From Thraustochytrium sp. TN22 (taxonomy: Eukaryota > Sar > Bigyra > Thraustochytrida > Thraustochytriidae): 64,000 nucleotides of DNA. The notes beneath the pieces were generated by a model. It was not told where the DNA came from and searched no databases. It was given only the letters and a program-made list of their open reading frames with translations. Position 1 is the first letter of the stretch; each line of letters begins with the position of its first letter. The stretch is from contig JABLUY010000032.1 in assembly GCA_013306675.1 (NCBI GenBank), positions 124,001 through 188,000 on the forward strand, written 5' to 3'. Position numbers and translations under genes: made by a program. Of this stretch, positions 11,163 through 22,105 are shown one piece after another.

Positions 11163-13313
11163 TCATAACGAGAGGAGAAACTGAACGCGCTTGCCACCCG
11201 TTGCTGAACCGGCATCTTGCGTGCCCGGTGTCAGGTTATCCATTGGGGGCAGCGCCTTGAGCTTGCTGTTGACATGGTAGCGCAGGAGGGCAACCTGCGC
11301 GATGGGAGCGAGGAGAGTTGGCATGAAATAGGCGCGATCTGGAGCCGGGTCAAGAGGACCCTTGCCCTTGACCATTTGCTCCAGATCGGCGCGGGGCACG
11401 CCGCTAGCGAGAAGGTTCATAATGTCCAACTTGAGGAGCTCCACGTGCCAGAAGTAGACGCGCCAGAACTCGATTTCGGAGATCTTGCCCGGAACCAGCG
11501 CGAGACGCGCGGAGGCCAGGGCAGGGTCAAGCGAGAGTGCAGCCTTGGCCTGCGGTGAAACGTTGGCAACGGAGAACTCGAACTCCGGCGGCGGCGGCTC
11601 GACGAGCTGCGTCCAGCGCGACGCCCAGATCTTGCGCTCGCGGCTGAGCTTGAGCGCACCATCGCGGAGCAGCAGTCTGTAGATGCGTGTCATCTCCTTG
11701 TTGGGCAGCTCGTTGACCTGCCATGGCGCACCAAAAACGCAGACATGCTCTTCGCGGATGAGTGCCCATTCCTCCTGCGTGTCGGGCATGGTGAAGCCTC
11801 CTTCTTCGTCTTCCTCCTCGTCTTCCTCCTCGTCTTCAGCCTTGTCCTCGTCACCCTCCTCCGCCTCGTCTTCATCCTCGTCCTCAGCTTGCCCTTCCTC
11901 ACATGCCTCCTCGTGTTCTTCTACCTTATATGCCTCGCCCTCTCTCTCGTCTCCTTCGGCCGCAAAAGCACGAGGAGCCGCAGATAGAGCACCCTTGTCG
12001 CCCGCAGGCGTGCCAGGCACAAGCGCAGACTCCGTTGGTGCAAGCACGTTGCTTTCGCCGCCCTGCGCGTGCACCTCGGTCTCCCGTACGCGAAAGAGGC
12101 CGCCCTCGTGCACGACGGCAGGCGAAGGAGGCGGCGTGGCCTCGGCACCACTTGGCGAGAGCGGCGTAACGGGCGAGGCGGGCCCCTCACGGGAGAGGCG
12201 GTCTGGCTTAGACGGCGCGCGAGGCTTCGAAGGCGAGCGCCGCTCCGGGATGGGCATGGCGTGGCGCTCGAGCAGAAAGCCAAAGGCGCCCTCAATGTGG
12301 AAGACATCCGACGCCGCAAGGATCTTCTCGGAGGTCTTGGAGTTCTCGCCGCACACGTAGACAACCCGGTAGCTGTTGTAGCCGGGCAAGAGGTCCGCCG
12401 CGGCGAAGGATGCAATGGCCTTGACACCCCCGGCCTGGTCAGGAACAATGCGGCAGTTGGCGACGCGCCGGAACCGCGCCAGCAGAGGTGCAAGGTTCCA
12501 CGGGTAGCGCCGCACAGTCATGACTTGGACGAAGTCGAGTTGATCAAACGCCTTGTCAAGGACTGCCTCGTTGGGGAAGTGAATGTGGCATTCCAGGCGG
12601 TTCGGCGGCGCGCGGCGCAGCTCAAGCTGCAGACTCGCGCTCCATTCAGCATGTGTGACGTGCTTGGCGAACTGGGGCCCGGCTTCTTGAAGCAGGGCGC
12701 GCGGCACGCGCAGCAGGGCCGCCCGCGGTTCGGCGGCGCGCGGCGCGCGGCGCGCAGCAGCGGCGCCGCGGGGGCGTGTTTGGGCCGGAGCATCGGCGCT
12801 GCCCGTGTGGTTGGCATCAGAGGCACCGCTGGTGTCGCTGGCGGCGTCATCATCGTCCTCTTGCGCGGCGTCGTTGTCGTCCTCGTCCTCGTTGTCGAAG
12901 GCATTGATGGGCTCAAGGCCCTGTACCTGGCTGGCAAGGACCTGAAGCGGCGTCAGGCCCTGCAAATCGCGCGTCAGCGGCTTGGCACCGCGCTGCAGTA
13001 GAAGCACGGCGGTTTCGACGGCGCCGATGGCGCAAGCATGGTGCAGCGCGGTCCAGCCGCGCGCGTCCGCAAGGCCGAGGTCCGAGCCGAAGTCCACGAG
13101 GATCTTGACGACCTTGTCGCGGCGCAGCGTACCAACATCGGCCTCGCGCGAGCCAGCCGCCACAAGGAGCGCCGTACGGCCGTTGCCGTCGCGCTCCGCC
13201 AGCAGCTCCTCGCGCCGCGCCGAGGCGCGCACGAGCTTGCGCACGCTCTTCAGGTCTCCAGCCTGCGCCGCCTTGTGCAGCTCACTCGCCTCGGCCGACA
13301 GGGCGCTGCCCAT
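11163..13313 (-). CDS. Ankyrin-repeat protein with a C-terminal BSD-like domain
   Basis: Single exon, 716 residues. Start is taken at the Met of MGSALSAEASELHKAA, where the ankyrin region begins; 50 more codons are open upstream but are Arg/Gly-rich. Residues about 10-140 hold three to four ankyrin repeats (DGNGRTALLVAAG; DARGWTALHHACAIGA; DLQGLTPLQVLA). After an acidic linker, residues about 235-385 are a folded region I do not recognise (ECHIHFPNEAVLDKAFDQLD; YNSYRVVYVCGENSKTSEK). A very acidic Glu/Asp tract follows (about 480-545). The C-terminal part contains ISEIEFWRVYFWHVE, which fits the Phe-Trp signature of a BSD domain. A scaffold role is likely; the combination is unusual and no specific function is claimed. 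Confidence 0.8.
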   Translation of the reverse strand: MGSALSAEASELHKAAQAGDLKSVRKLVRASARREELLAERDGNGRTALLVAAGSREADVGTLRRDKVVKILVDFGSDLGLADARGWTALHHACAIGAVETAVLLLQRGAKPLTRDLQGLTPLQVLASQVQGLEPINAFDNEDEDDNDAAQEDDDDAASDTSGASDANHTGSADAPAQTRPRGAAAARRAPRAAEPRAALLRVPRALLQEAGPQFAKHVTHAEWSASLQLELRRAPPNRLECHIHFPNEAVLDKAFDQLDFVQVMTVRRYPWNLAPLLARFRRVANCRIVPDQAGGVKAIASFAAADLLPGYNSYRVVYVCGENSKTSEKILAASDVFHIEGAFGFLLERHAMPIPERRSPSKPRAPSKPDRLSREGPASPVTPLSPSGAEATPPPSPAVVHEGGLFRVRETEVHAQGGESNVLAPTESALVPGTPAGDKGALSAAPRAFAAEGDEREGEAYKVEEHEEACEEGQAEDEDEDEAEEGDEDKAEDEEEDEEEDEEGGFTMPDTQEEWALIREEHVCVFGAPWQVNELPNKEMTRIYRLLLRDGALKLSRERKIWASRWTQLVEPPPPEFEFSVANVSPQAKAALSLDPALASARLALVPGKISEIEFWRVYFWHVELLKLDIMNLLASGVPRADLEQMVKGKGPLDPAPDRAYFMPTLLAPIAQVALLRYHVNSKLKALPPMDNLTPGTQDAGSATGGKRVQFLLSL

Positions 13314-14003
13314 GGCGCACGGGGCCCGCCCGCCCCGCCCGCCGGCCTGCCCCCCAGCCTTGCTCTCCCCGCGCGGTCCTGCGCGCAACCGCGCCGCGCT
13401 CTGGCGCCGTTGACTCGCCGCACTCGACGATCGACTCCACCTGGAGTCCACCATCATGATCATGGCGGCATGTCGGCCGCACAGGCGGAGCGACGCGACC
13501 GCGCGTCAAGGGCCGCAATGCCATGTCAGCGACTCGGACTCGGACTCGGACTCACTGTCAGACTCAGACTCGGGACTGGGATCATGGTCACCGGAGGCGG
13601 GGGCGCGCGCGGCCTGGCAGCCTGTGAGCGGCGGCCGCGGCGCCGTGCAGCTGCCGCTGCCCTTTCACGAACTGTAAGTTGCGAGGCTCGTGGGAGGACT
13701 TGGCCCTTGGCAAACAAACCTGGAGGACCGGCGGTCCTGCCCCCCCGCGGACTCACCTGTGCAAGTTGCAACTCGAGGAGCGGACGATAGCTGCCCAGTC
13801 CGCCGTCGGCGGCGCGGCGCCGACGAGAGCGGCGAGGCTCGCGCGGCCTGCGTGGGCGCGGGCGCGGGCGGGTGGCAAAGCGAGATCTGCATCCAAGGCG
13901 GCTCGAGCAAGGCCGGTCAGCAGGCAGACGCCGGCGGAGCTTCGCGCGGAGGCGAGAGCCGGGCGCGGCGTCGAGCAGCAGCAACAGCAGCAGCAGCAGC
14001 AGC
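13314..14003. other. Divergent promoter region (ankyrin/BSD gene and nitroreductase gene)
   Basis: 690 bp between two divergently transcribed genes, so both promoters must lie here. It contains a GACTCG/GACTCA repeat at 13528-13570 and a CAG-rich run at 13976-14002 abutting the nitroreductase ATG. I see no TATA box. Confidence 0.5.
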
Positions 14004-15006
14004 ATGAAGGTCTCCGAGGCCGTGGAGCACCGCAAGTCGGTCCGCGAGTTCCTGGATAAGCCCGTGCCGGAGGAGCTCGTCAAGAAGCTGCTGGAGCTGG
14101 CGGCGCGCTCGCCGTCTGGTGGCAACACTCAGGTAGGTGCGCTGCGGCAGGGGCGGCGTTCACGGTCTTGTTGGCTGGGCAGCGGCGGAGCAGAGAATCA
14201 AGCTCTGGGCGTGCGGCGACGCGCGGCGGTGCGCGCGCGCTTGGGCCTAAAACAAACGAAGCCACCGCCGCGCGCCGCCGCACGCCCAAAGCTTGAATCT
14301 CTGCTCTACAGGGCGAGCGAGCGAGCGAGCGAGAGAGAGAGAGAGAGACTGACCCTTGTTGCATCGTGACCCTTGCAGCCCTGGCATGTTTACGTGGTGA
14401 CGGGCGACGCGCGGCGCGATCTGTGCAAGGCGGTCATGGACAAGGTTTCGACGGGCAAGGGCTTCGACGAGCCCGAGTTTCAGATCTATCCGCCCGCCAA
14501 GGCATCCAAGGAGTACATGGACCGGCGCCGGCGTGTGGGTTTCCAGATGTATGACCTCATGGGCGTGAAGCGAGACGATACTGTGAAGCGCGCGGAGGCG
14601 ATGCTCAAGAACTATGAGTTCTTCGGTGCGCCCGTGGGTCTCATCATCACCGTCGACCGCATCGGTGACCGCAACGGTAGGTACTTGGCTGGCGCCGCGC
14701 GCCAAGCTCTCTGGGCCCTGGGATAGGAGGACTAACGAAGGACCTTGCGAGACAGCCTGGGGTCACGTTGGGATGTTTTTGCAGACGCTGTGCCTGCTGG
14801 CGCCGGAATTCGGCCTCGAGACTTGCCTTCAGGAGGCCTGGTCCTCTCTGCACCAGACCGTGTACAAGCAGCTCAACATTCCGGAAGGCGAGATGCTCTG
14901 GTGCGGCGTCGCTCTTGGCTACGCTGACTGGTCTGCCCCGGTCAACTCGCTTCGTACGGAACGCGAGCCCCTCAGCAAGTTTGCCACCTTCATGAACAAA
15001 CTCTGA
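14004..15006 (+). CDS. Nitroreductase family FMN enzyme (three exons)
   Basis: Exons 14004-14132, 14379-14676 and 14756-15006 join to 225 residues. Intron 1 (246 nt, phase 0) is GTAGGT...TTGCAG. Intron 2 (79 nt, phase 1) is GTAGGT...GAGACAG with an ACTAAC branch-like sequence at 14731. The N-terminus AVEHRKSVREF and the following ARSPSGGNTQPWH, formed across intron 1, are the FMN-binding signatures of the nitroreductase fold; FGAPVGLI and a C-terminal GVALGYAD complete it. These enzymes use NAD(P)H and FMN to reduce nitroaromatics, quinones or related substrates. The substrate cannot be read from sequence. The total coding length divides by three only with these splice sites, which supports them. 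Confidence 0.88.
14188..14306. repeat. 44-bp inverted repeat (hairpin) inside nitroreductase intron 1
   Basis: Left arm 14188-14231 and right arm 14263-14306 are reverse complements at 41 of 44 positions, with a 31-nt loop between. The arm starts GAGCAGAGA and includes CTGGGCGTGCGGCG. In the pre-mRNA this would form a long, nearly perfect stem entirely within the intron. Confidence 0.9.
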
Positions 15007-15840
15007 TTCCCCGACGAGTAAGAGCCCAGGTGGTCTTGGTCATGTCGAGCACAAGTGCTCAGGCTCAGGTGGGCTTTGGTTTTTTAAATCGCGGGTACCC
15101 CCCTCCAAGACTCTCTCCAGCTAGCAGCTAACTACCTTGCCAAAGTTCTCATATTTCTCCGCTGCGCAAGCTGGTGGTGACGATGGTGGTGGAAGGTAAC
15201 GGCAAAGGTTACGAATCTGCGCTGTGTGGGTAGGCAGGCCAGGCCAGGCCGTCCAAGATCGGTGCACGTGCGTCTTCGATTTTTTGGGGTACCATGGTAT
15301 TCTTTTTGGCGAGCTTGCCATCGCGTCAGCTGCTTGCTGTCAGAGGATAGGCGAGACTGCCCAGCGCGAACGATGCAAGGGAAATATCGCGGGCCACGTA
15401 TGTAAAGCGCTCAAAGATCAGTTGACCGCGTCCCCGCCCCCCCGCCCTGATTGCGAACAGACCAACCCCGACAACGAACGTACTTCTCTCCTGAACATCC
15501 GGGCAGGTGGCAGGGTCCTTTTCAGCGGTCCCTGGAGGTAGTTGTCTCTTGTTGACGCGCCGGGCCGGCCGGCCGGCAGCCAGGCTGCGGAAGCAGCTGG
15601 GACCCCCATCTTGTGCCAGCACCAGCGTAACGGCCTTGAGAGTCCAGCGGGAAGAAGGCGCACCGTCCACGGTCCGTGGTGACCGCAACAGCAAGGGGTA
15701 GTGGGGGCAGATGTGGCGTCTGTGGGATCTTTTGGAAGCATCAAATTAACGGACATGGCCGGACGCGCTCGCATGGAAGGTGAACCGCGTGCCACAGATG
15801 TGGAGGAGTCCCCGCTCGCAGGCTGCTTTTTTCTCTTGTG

Positions 15841-15854
15841 CCCCCCCCCCCCCC
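15841..15854 (+). repeat. Homopolymer run of 14 C
   Basis: Fourteen uninterrupted C residues in the intergenic region, likely length-variable. Confidence 0.95.
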
Positions 15855-18771
15855 GGAAACACCCATGACCAGGCAGGCAAGCCAGGACGCACGCGGCGTG
15901 ACGGGCGGGCGAGAGAGCCTAAGGGGCGGCCTTTCAAGGAGGCGGGGAGGGAGAGAGCGACGGAGGGATTCTAAGATCAGTGTCGCCCGGGGCCAATGAT
16001 CAATGCAGGGGGGGCCGCGCCGCGCCGTCAGGCATTGCCTAGGTAGGCCCAGCGAGCCAGCAAGCAAGCCCCGCCAGCAAGCGGGGTTCAAGTTCGACTC
16101 TCTGCGTTTGTTTCTTGCACACGCAGGCAAGCGCCGTGTGTAGCCAGCCGTGTGCAACAGTGTGCCGCAGGCGGAGGCGTGCGAAGCGCCTCGCTTGCGT
16201 TCTAGCCAGCTCTAGAGTAGTAAAGAGAGAGTAGGAGTCGTAGGGTTGGTTGCCGTGCAGCTACAGACAGTCTACTGGCGGAGTGCCTGCGCAGAGCGGA
16301 CTTGCGGATTAGCCAGATCTAACCTGCCGACCGTGGGTGGCGGCTCACTCCGCTAGCCGAAGCGCGGAGCAGGCCCGAGCCGGGCAGTCAAGAGAAGAAA
16401 TGCGAGCTTCATTCACCGCGGGCAGCCGGCTGACAGCTCGGGAGCAGGCGAAGGGGATGAACACGAAGCCCGCTCCTGCCAGCTCCTGACGGAGAAGCCG
16501 GCCGACCAGGGCAGGACGCCGAAACTACACTGGCCGGCCCGCCCGAGACCGCTGGCGGCCTGGCGGCTCGGTAGCAAGCGAGCTCCGAGCCGCACCAGCA
16601 GCGAACGATCGCTCAGCATCGCCCCACTGTGTCCTTCGTTTCTTCGAGCGCCCTGACTTTGCGGCGCCGCCTCAGCTCCACGTCGAAAAGAGTGCAGCGA
16701 GCCGTGGCCAGCGCTCGCCCGGCCAGCGCTCGCCTCGCGTCCCTGGCTGCCTGCCGTGACTCGGAGCGAAGGGCCGCCTCAGAGCAAGGCCAGCTGCTCA
16801 AGTAAGCTCTGGCTGCCAGTGAAGCTTTACTAAAAACTCCAAGTTCGTTCGTCTCGCCGCCTCCAACGACGAGTCGGCCCGGCCGCCCGCTGCCATGGCT
16901 GCCACGCCATGGCCAGCAGCCAGTGCCTGCCAGCGCCGTCCTCTCTAGCTAGTCGCGGGTGGACTTCGCTGCCCGCTGCCTCCGGCCAGGCCGGGCCTGC
17001 CGCCTGGGCCAGCACCGCGCGGCTTGCCCGCCCGGCGCCTGCCAGTGCGCCCGCGGCCCGCCTGCCTACTAGTAAGTTACTGCCTGCCAGCCAGGCCGCT
17101 GGCGCCCGGCGCTGGCCATCACACTGGGAGGCACGGGCGGCTTCCGGTAGCGGGACCTCCAGCGGAGGTCCCGAGACACAAGGTGTGGCGACAAAGTGGT
17201 GATGCGAGCGCGCGTGATGCATGATGTGGCTGTGCGGGGCCGCATGCGGCCGCCGAGCGCGAGACACGAGAGCTCGGGCGGACGGTCTCCTCGACCTGCA
17301 CTGCAGGCCGCAGGGCAGTGGCGGCGGCGGCGGCAGCCACCTGCCCGCGGGCCGGCAGCGACGCGCAGCGACGCGGCGCGTCGCGTTCGCGTGTTCGGCG
17401 GTGCGGGGCCCCCGTGCTCTGCTTGTCCCCCGCCGAGTGACCGGGGCCAGCCGCCGCCAGCGGCCACTGCAGCCTACTTAGCAGTAAAGAGTTAGCTGCT
17501 CTTGCTGCCTTTCGCGCGATGAACTTGAATGGGGGGCCGCTCCCGGCGCTCCGGCCAGCTTGGCGGCTTCGCCGGCTCGTGGCTTGCCCGGCGTTGTGCG
17601 TGGTCAGCACGTGGCCGTCGTAGTCGCGCGCGAGCGGGCGAGGGCGGGCGGGCCCGTGGCCGGCGGGGAGGTGAGCGAAGGGCGAAGCATCGCGCGCGCT
17701 GCAGAGGGCAGCGCCGCGCGAAGAAGAAGAGCTCGGCCGTGCAGTGGAGTGGGCGGAGCTCGGCCCTCCCGACTGGAATAGTTTCGTCTCGTCCGAGTCA
17801 CGACACCGACGCCATGAACGGCGGAGACTGGCCACCCCCGCCCACCCCCTGGGTGCCGGGCTGCGGCTCAACTCGGATCATCTCGATCACCGCCGCGAAG
17901 ACTGCGGCTAGGCCTAGGTCCAGCTCTTAGCGAGGAGGATTCCGAAGACGAAGAGATTGGAGAAGCGCAGGCACGGCGTCGCGATGCTGCTCGAAGTGAA
18001 CGGCCCCGGCAAGCGGGCATTTCTTGGGAATCGGTGCTGCGATGCCATTCCCTGCGCTTGATTGTTCTGCTGTGGCTTGACTTGTCTTGTCTGCCTTGCC
18101 TGCGCCCGTGCGAGGCGTGTGGCGCCGTGTAGCCTTGCGTTGCGCGTGCCATTGAAACAAGGCGCTGGTGCCACCTGCCGCTGGTGGTACGGGCAGCGAG
18201 CCGAGCCTGCTGACAGTGAGCGAGGTGAGAAGCCTGAAGCCTGCAGCCAAAGGAAACATCAAAGAAGAGCGTCCAAAGCGCGACGGAGTACGCCTTCGGG
18301 TCGGGCGGCCTGCCGCAGCAGCGGTTTTGAGTGGCGTCGCGCAGGAAGCCTGCCTGGGAGCGCGACGCGGGCTGGCGTCTAAGGCGCGCAGAGCGAACAG
18401 CACGCAACTGCGCGAGAAGCGGAGCGGGCAGGGCAGGTCGCAGACTCGCATCAGCGGCGACGACCCTGCTTGAGCGCGTTGAGCGCAGAGACCCCAACCC
18501 CGAACTGTGACGCGGACTGGGGCGGCCGGCCGGCTGGGCGCGGGCTCGCGTGTGTCGCGGCGCAGACCGCGCAAGCCGTCGGGCGAGCGAGCTAGCGCAG
18601 CAGAGCAGCGCAGCGCAGCGCAGCGCAGCGCAGAGCGGAGCAGCGCTGAGACGGCTGCGGCGTCGAGCGACGTCTCGTACCAAACAGGTTGGTAGCCTCC
18701 GCTACATAGCTCCTAAGTTAGGCCTAGCGTCAGGTCACTCTTCCCGCGCGCGGTAGGCGGCACGCAGGGAA

Positions 18772-18772
18772 G

Positions 18773-18808
<36 letters not shown>
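18772..18808 (+). repeat. GCAG/GGCA tetranucleotide microsatellite
   Basis: About nine perfect copies of a CAGG-type tetranucleotide in intergenic DNA. Confidence 0.95.
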
Positions 18809-18809
<1 letters not shown>

Positions 18810-19840
18810 AGGGGAGAGGAGTCCGTCCTCCGACAAGCGCTCAGCTCAGGCTGCACGCCGTAGCAAGAGCCAGGACATTCAATTGCGAGCTGCAGCCTGC
18901 CTTGCCTGCCTACGCAGCGGCGCGGCAGCTCGCTCCGCACCTCAGGTCAACCGAAGGCATTTATTGCTGGCCCTCGCTGGGCCGCTGGCGGTCGAGTGTG
19001 TGGCGAGGTGCGTGGTACGGAAGCGCCGGAAGCGCAGGGCATACGGGTTCCGAAGCAGAGGGAAGGAGAGGTCGGCCGACTCGAGCCTCGTTATACCAAG
19101 GCCGCCAAGGCGGTGGCGGCCTTGCAACTGTGCAACAGGCTCCGGCCCAGCGTCGCGCATCTCGATCAATCGCATTTGCATCGAGAGGGTCTTGCGAGGA
19201 GGGAAATCGCGACGCATCCGATTCCGTGGTTGGCGAAGCCAGTACCCTGGTACACAGCAGCACTTGCACGGGGTGTCCAGGGTTGAGTTCTTCATCCGCG
19301 AGCGAGGTCAGAGCCTTTTCTACTTCGCATCACATCGCCTCGCGTCGCCTCGCGTCGCCTCGCATTCATCGCCTGGCGGCGGCTCGCGGGTGCAAGCAAG
19401 CGAAGCGAAGTAAAAAACAAAACAAAAAGGCCAAAACAACCAGGCTACACCTCAGGCTGGCTGGCTAGCTAGGCCAAGCCGCCATCAAGACTCCGCGCAT
19501 CAAAAGCACACGCACGCGAGCAAGCGAGCCTGTTCTGCGGCCGGTGTGCCTGGTGGCGGCGGATAGCGCTACACGCTGCGCTGCAGCGCGCCGCGTCGCT
19601 TGTTGGGCGCTTCACGAAGCCTGCTCGCTCGCTCGGAGTCAGCGGCGGAGCTTGCGTGAGTGTTGTCTGTCTGTCTGACATCAGTCCGAGTCGCCTGTCT
19701 GCCAGTGGCTGCCGTGGAGGAGCTCAACGAGTCGAACGTCCTGTCGACAGCACTCGCCGACTGACGCCCGTGGCCCGCGCGCCTGCACTGCGCTGCAGCG
19801 TGGTCCGTCACTGGCAGGCAAGGCGTCGCGCGGAGGGAGG

Positions 19841-19870
19841 GAGCGAGCGAGCGAGCGAGCGAGCGAGCAA
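19841..19870 (+). repeat. GAGC tetranucleotide microsatellite
   Basis: About seven copies of GAGC in intergenic DNA. Confidence 0.9.
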
Positions 19871-20130
19871 GCGCTCGAGTGCTGTCCTCCCGCGAGCGCA
19901 AGAGGCGCGGCAGCGGCTGCCGCCAAGGAAAAGAAAACAGCTGGCTGGACTGGCCAGGCCTGGGCCGTCGCACAAAGGCACCGGGCGGGTCGGAGGCGAC
20001 TGGCCGGCGCCGGGCTGCCAGCTCGGCTCGCTCCGAGTCCGGCGATCCGCCATCCATCTGGCCGCAAGGGCGCGGCGCGTGAGCATCCAGCACGGGCCAA
20101 GGCAGGTTCGAGGCCGGCCGGCAGGCACTG

Positions 20131-20180
20131 GCAGGCAGGCAGGCAGGCACGCAGGCACGCAGGCACGCAGGCACGCAGAC
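20131..20180 (+). repeat. Compound GGCA / GGCACGCA microsatellite
   Basis: A run of GGCA units changes into about four GGCACGCA octamers, suggesting a tetranucleotide array in which a doubled mutated unit was then amplified. Confidence 0.85.
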
Positions 20181-21154
20181 GGGCAAGCAGGCGATTTTTT
20201 GCTGGAGCGCAGGCCCAAGCGGCAGAGGCGGCGTGGCCGGCGTGACGAGCGCTGGCCGACGGCGCGTCGCGCGAGCAAGCGGCGAGAAACAGACAGCAAA
20301 AAGCGCAGGACCGCAGCCAGTGGGCTGCGGGCTGCAGCTGGTGCACTGCGGGGCAGTCGTGCATTCAAGAGCGACCGGCGAAAGTGGACATCGGGCCACC
20401 AGTGTGGACACTCTATTCGCGTCCAGGTCCCACGCGCCCGTGCGCACCCCCGAGGGCAGATCCCGGTGCCCCGCAGCTGAAAGCTGACGTGGTGCCGAGC
20501 CATCCGCAGCTGGTGTGGAGAGGAGACGTGATGCGTGGGTCCCCTGCGATGGTACCCAGAGAGCCTCGGGGGCCGAGGGCGGCCCGCAGCGGTGCTGCGC
20601 TGGTGCCCGGACCCCCCGCAGCGAAGGAGCAGCAGAGCCTGCAGACAGGCGACCTCGGCGGCGAGCTCACACCGGTGAGGAGGCGGCGGCGGGTCGGCGG
20701 CGAGGCCGCGGAAGCCGCGGCCGCACCAACGCCGCGCGAATCAGCGACGCCCGCGCGGGCGGCGCAGTGGGCGGCGGCGGCAGCACAGGACCTGGCCCTG
20801 GCGCTCGCAGGCGCGGCGGCCGGCATGGCAACAGCGGCGAGCGGAGCACGCGACGACGGTGACGACGACGACGACGGTGACAAGGGCGGCCAGTGCCTCT
20901 GCCTCTGCCACCACCACTGGCAGAGGGAAACGGGGAAGGAAGTGCGGCGCAGCGGCTCGGTGCGGAGGCCCGCGGAGGGGCGGGAGGCTACTCCTCTTCC
21001 AGTGCTACTACTAGCAGGTAGGCAGGAGCAGCAGAAGCGGCGGCGGCGGCGGCGGCAGCAGACCGAGTTCGACCCGGACGAGCGGCCGCACGAGGAGCGG
21101 GAGCGCGAGCGCGAGCGTGAGCGGGAGCGGGTGGGAGAGAGCGAAGACGCGCGC

Positions 21155-22105
21155 ATGGCTCCTAGCGTGCGCGAGGCGGCCGCCGCCATGCTTGCCGTGA
21201 GCGCGGGCGGGCCGGCGCGCAAGCGGGCGCGACCGGAGAAGGCAGGCGCTCATTGTGGCGTTGCTGATGGAGGTGAAGGAGGGGGTGCCGCGCTGGCCTG
21301 GGCGGCGAAACTTGCGGCCCTGCGTCCTGCGCAGGCCGCGCAGGCCGCGCCGCAGCGCGACGGCCTGCTCCTCCTCGGCAGCGCCCGCTTCGCCGCGCCC
21401 GCTGCCGCCGTCTCCGCCGCAGCCCCGCGCCGCGTGCGCTTTGCGCTGGGAGAAACCAAGGTCGTCCTCTTTGAGCTCGGTCTCGAAGAGCGACGTCTCA
21501 AGAAGGACGCAGTCCTGCGCATCCGCTTCAACGCGCAGCTCCGACGCAACGAAGCGCGCGAAGAGCGGGCTGCCGCCGAGGCCGAGGCGGCCCTACGCCG
21601 CCGCCTCAAGCGCGTAGTTCGCGACGACGATGAGCTGGAGGAGGACGATCACGGCCTCACCCGCCATATCAAGCGTGCTCGCCAACAACCAGCCGACGGT
21701 CCGCGCCGACTCCTCTTACACCCCTTCGTGCGCCGCTGTGAGCGCTCCTTTAGCAGTAGCTCCAGCGCCTACGACGAGGAGGAGGAGGAGGAGGAGGAGG
21801 ACGACGACGACCAAGAGGAAGAGGACGAGGAGGACACTGATGAGCTTGAGGAGGACGACGACGAAGAAGAGGAGGAGGAAAATAATAAGGGTGACGAATT
21901 TGGGTTCGGCGCCAAGACCGCCGGTACCGGCGGCGAGGCCGATCTCGACAAGCTGCATCAGGCGCATGCGCAGCAACAGCAAGTGCAGAGCTTGCGGCGC
22001 GCCTCGATTATGCCGGCCACCTGGACACAGCGCCGTCGTTTCCAGCGCGACCATCTTCGCTGGAGCGCTCTCACGCGGCCAAGCCCGCCGCTCTGCTCCG
22101 TGTAA
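21155..22105 (+). CDS. Basic/acidic protein with RVxF-type PP1-docking motif
   Basis: Single exon, 316 residues from the ATG at 21155 (MAPSVREAA). The frame is open to 20384 but that extension is low-complexity Arg/Ala/Gly/Pro. The distinctive block is RRVRFALGETKVVLFEL followed about 27 residues later by RIRFNAQLRRNEAREE. RVRF is a classical protein phosphatase 1 docking motif with a hydrophobic pair after it (VVLF), and the later RF-x-x-x-LRR echoes the second conserved RF block of PPP1R15 (GADD34/CReP). Basic segments (KRARPEK; HIKRARQQ) could be nuclear signals. Residues about 207-250 are nearly pure Asp/Glu. The C-terminus is RRRFQRDHLRW-rich. That it is a PP1 regulator is inference from short motifs; otherwise it is a protein of unknown function. 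Confidence 0.65.
   Translation: MAPSVREAAAAMLAVSAGGPARKRARPEKAGAHCGVADGGEGGGAALAWAAKLAALRPAQAAQAAPQRDGLLLLGSARFAAPAAAVSAAAPRRVRFALGETKVVLFELGLEERRLKKDAVLRIRFNAQLRRNEAREERAAAEAEAALRRRLKRVVRDDDELEEDDHGLTRHIKRARQQPADGPRRLLLHPFVRRCERSFSSSSSAYDEEEEEEEEDDDDQEEEDEEDTDELEEDDDEEEEEENNKGDEFGFGAKTAGTGGEADLDKLHQAHAQQQQVQSLRRASIMPATWTQRRRFQRDHLRWSALTRPSPPLCSV

Larger units (their letters stand above)
15007..21154. other. Long intergenic region rich in simple repeats
   Basis: About 6.1 kb in which I support no gene. Many frames of 60-290 codons are open on both strands, but they overlap each other, are Arg/Ala/Pro/Ser-rich and have no domain, as expected by chance at this GC content. It holds a 14-C run (15841-15854), GCAGG tetranucleotide arrays (18772-18808, 20131-20180), a GAGC array (19841-19870) and scattered CTAGCTAG motifs. 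Near 15040-15300 the sequence is a little less GC-rich. Noncoding RNA genes could be missed; no tRNA was found. Confidence 0.5.

Noticed and set aside
16076-16110. GGTTCAAGTTCGACTC, considered as a tRNA T-arm
   Set aside because: The stem bases around it do not pair and no acceptor, D or anticodon arm could be placed.
17119-17871. 250-codon minus-strand frame in the long gap
   Set aside because: Ser/Arg/Ala/Pro-rich, overlapping equally long frames on the other strand, no domain.
19569-20503. Several overlapping frames of 230-290 codons
   Set aside because: They cross GAGC and GGCA microsatellites and encode repeat peptides in all frames.
20384-21154. 257-codon N-terminal extension of the RVxF protein
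   Set aside because: Low-complexity Arg/Ala/Gly/Pro with long acidic and Glu-Arg repeats; the Met at 21155 begins the plausible protein, though a longer product cannot be excluded.
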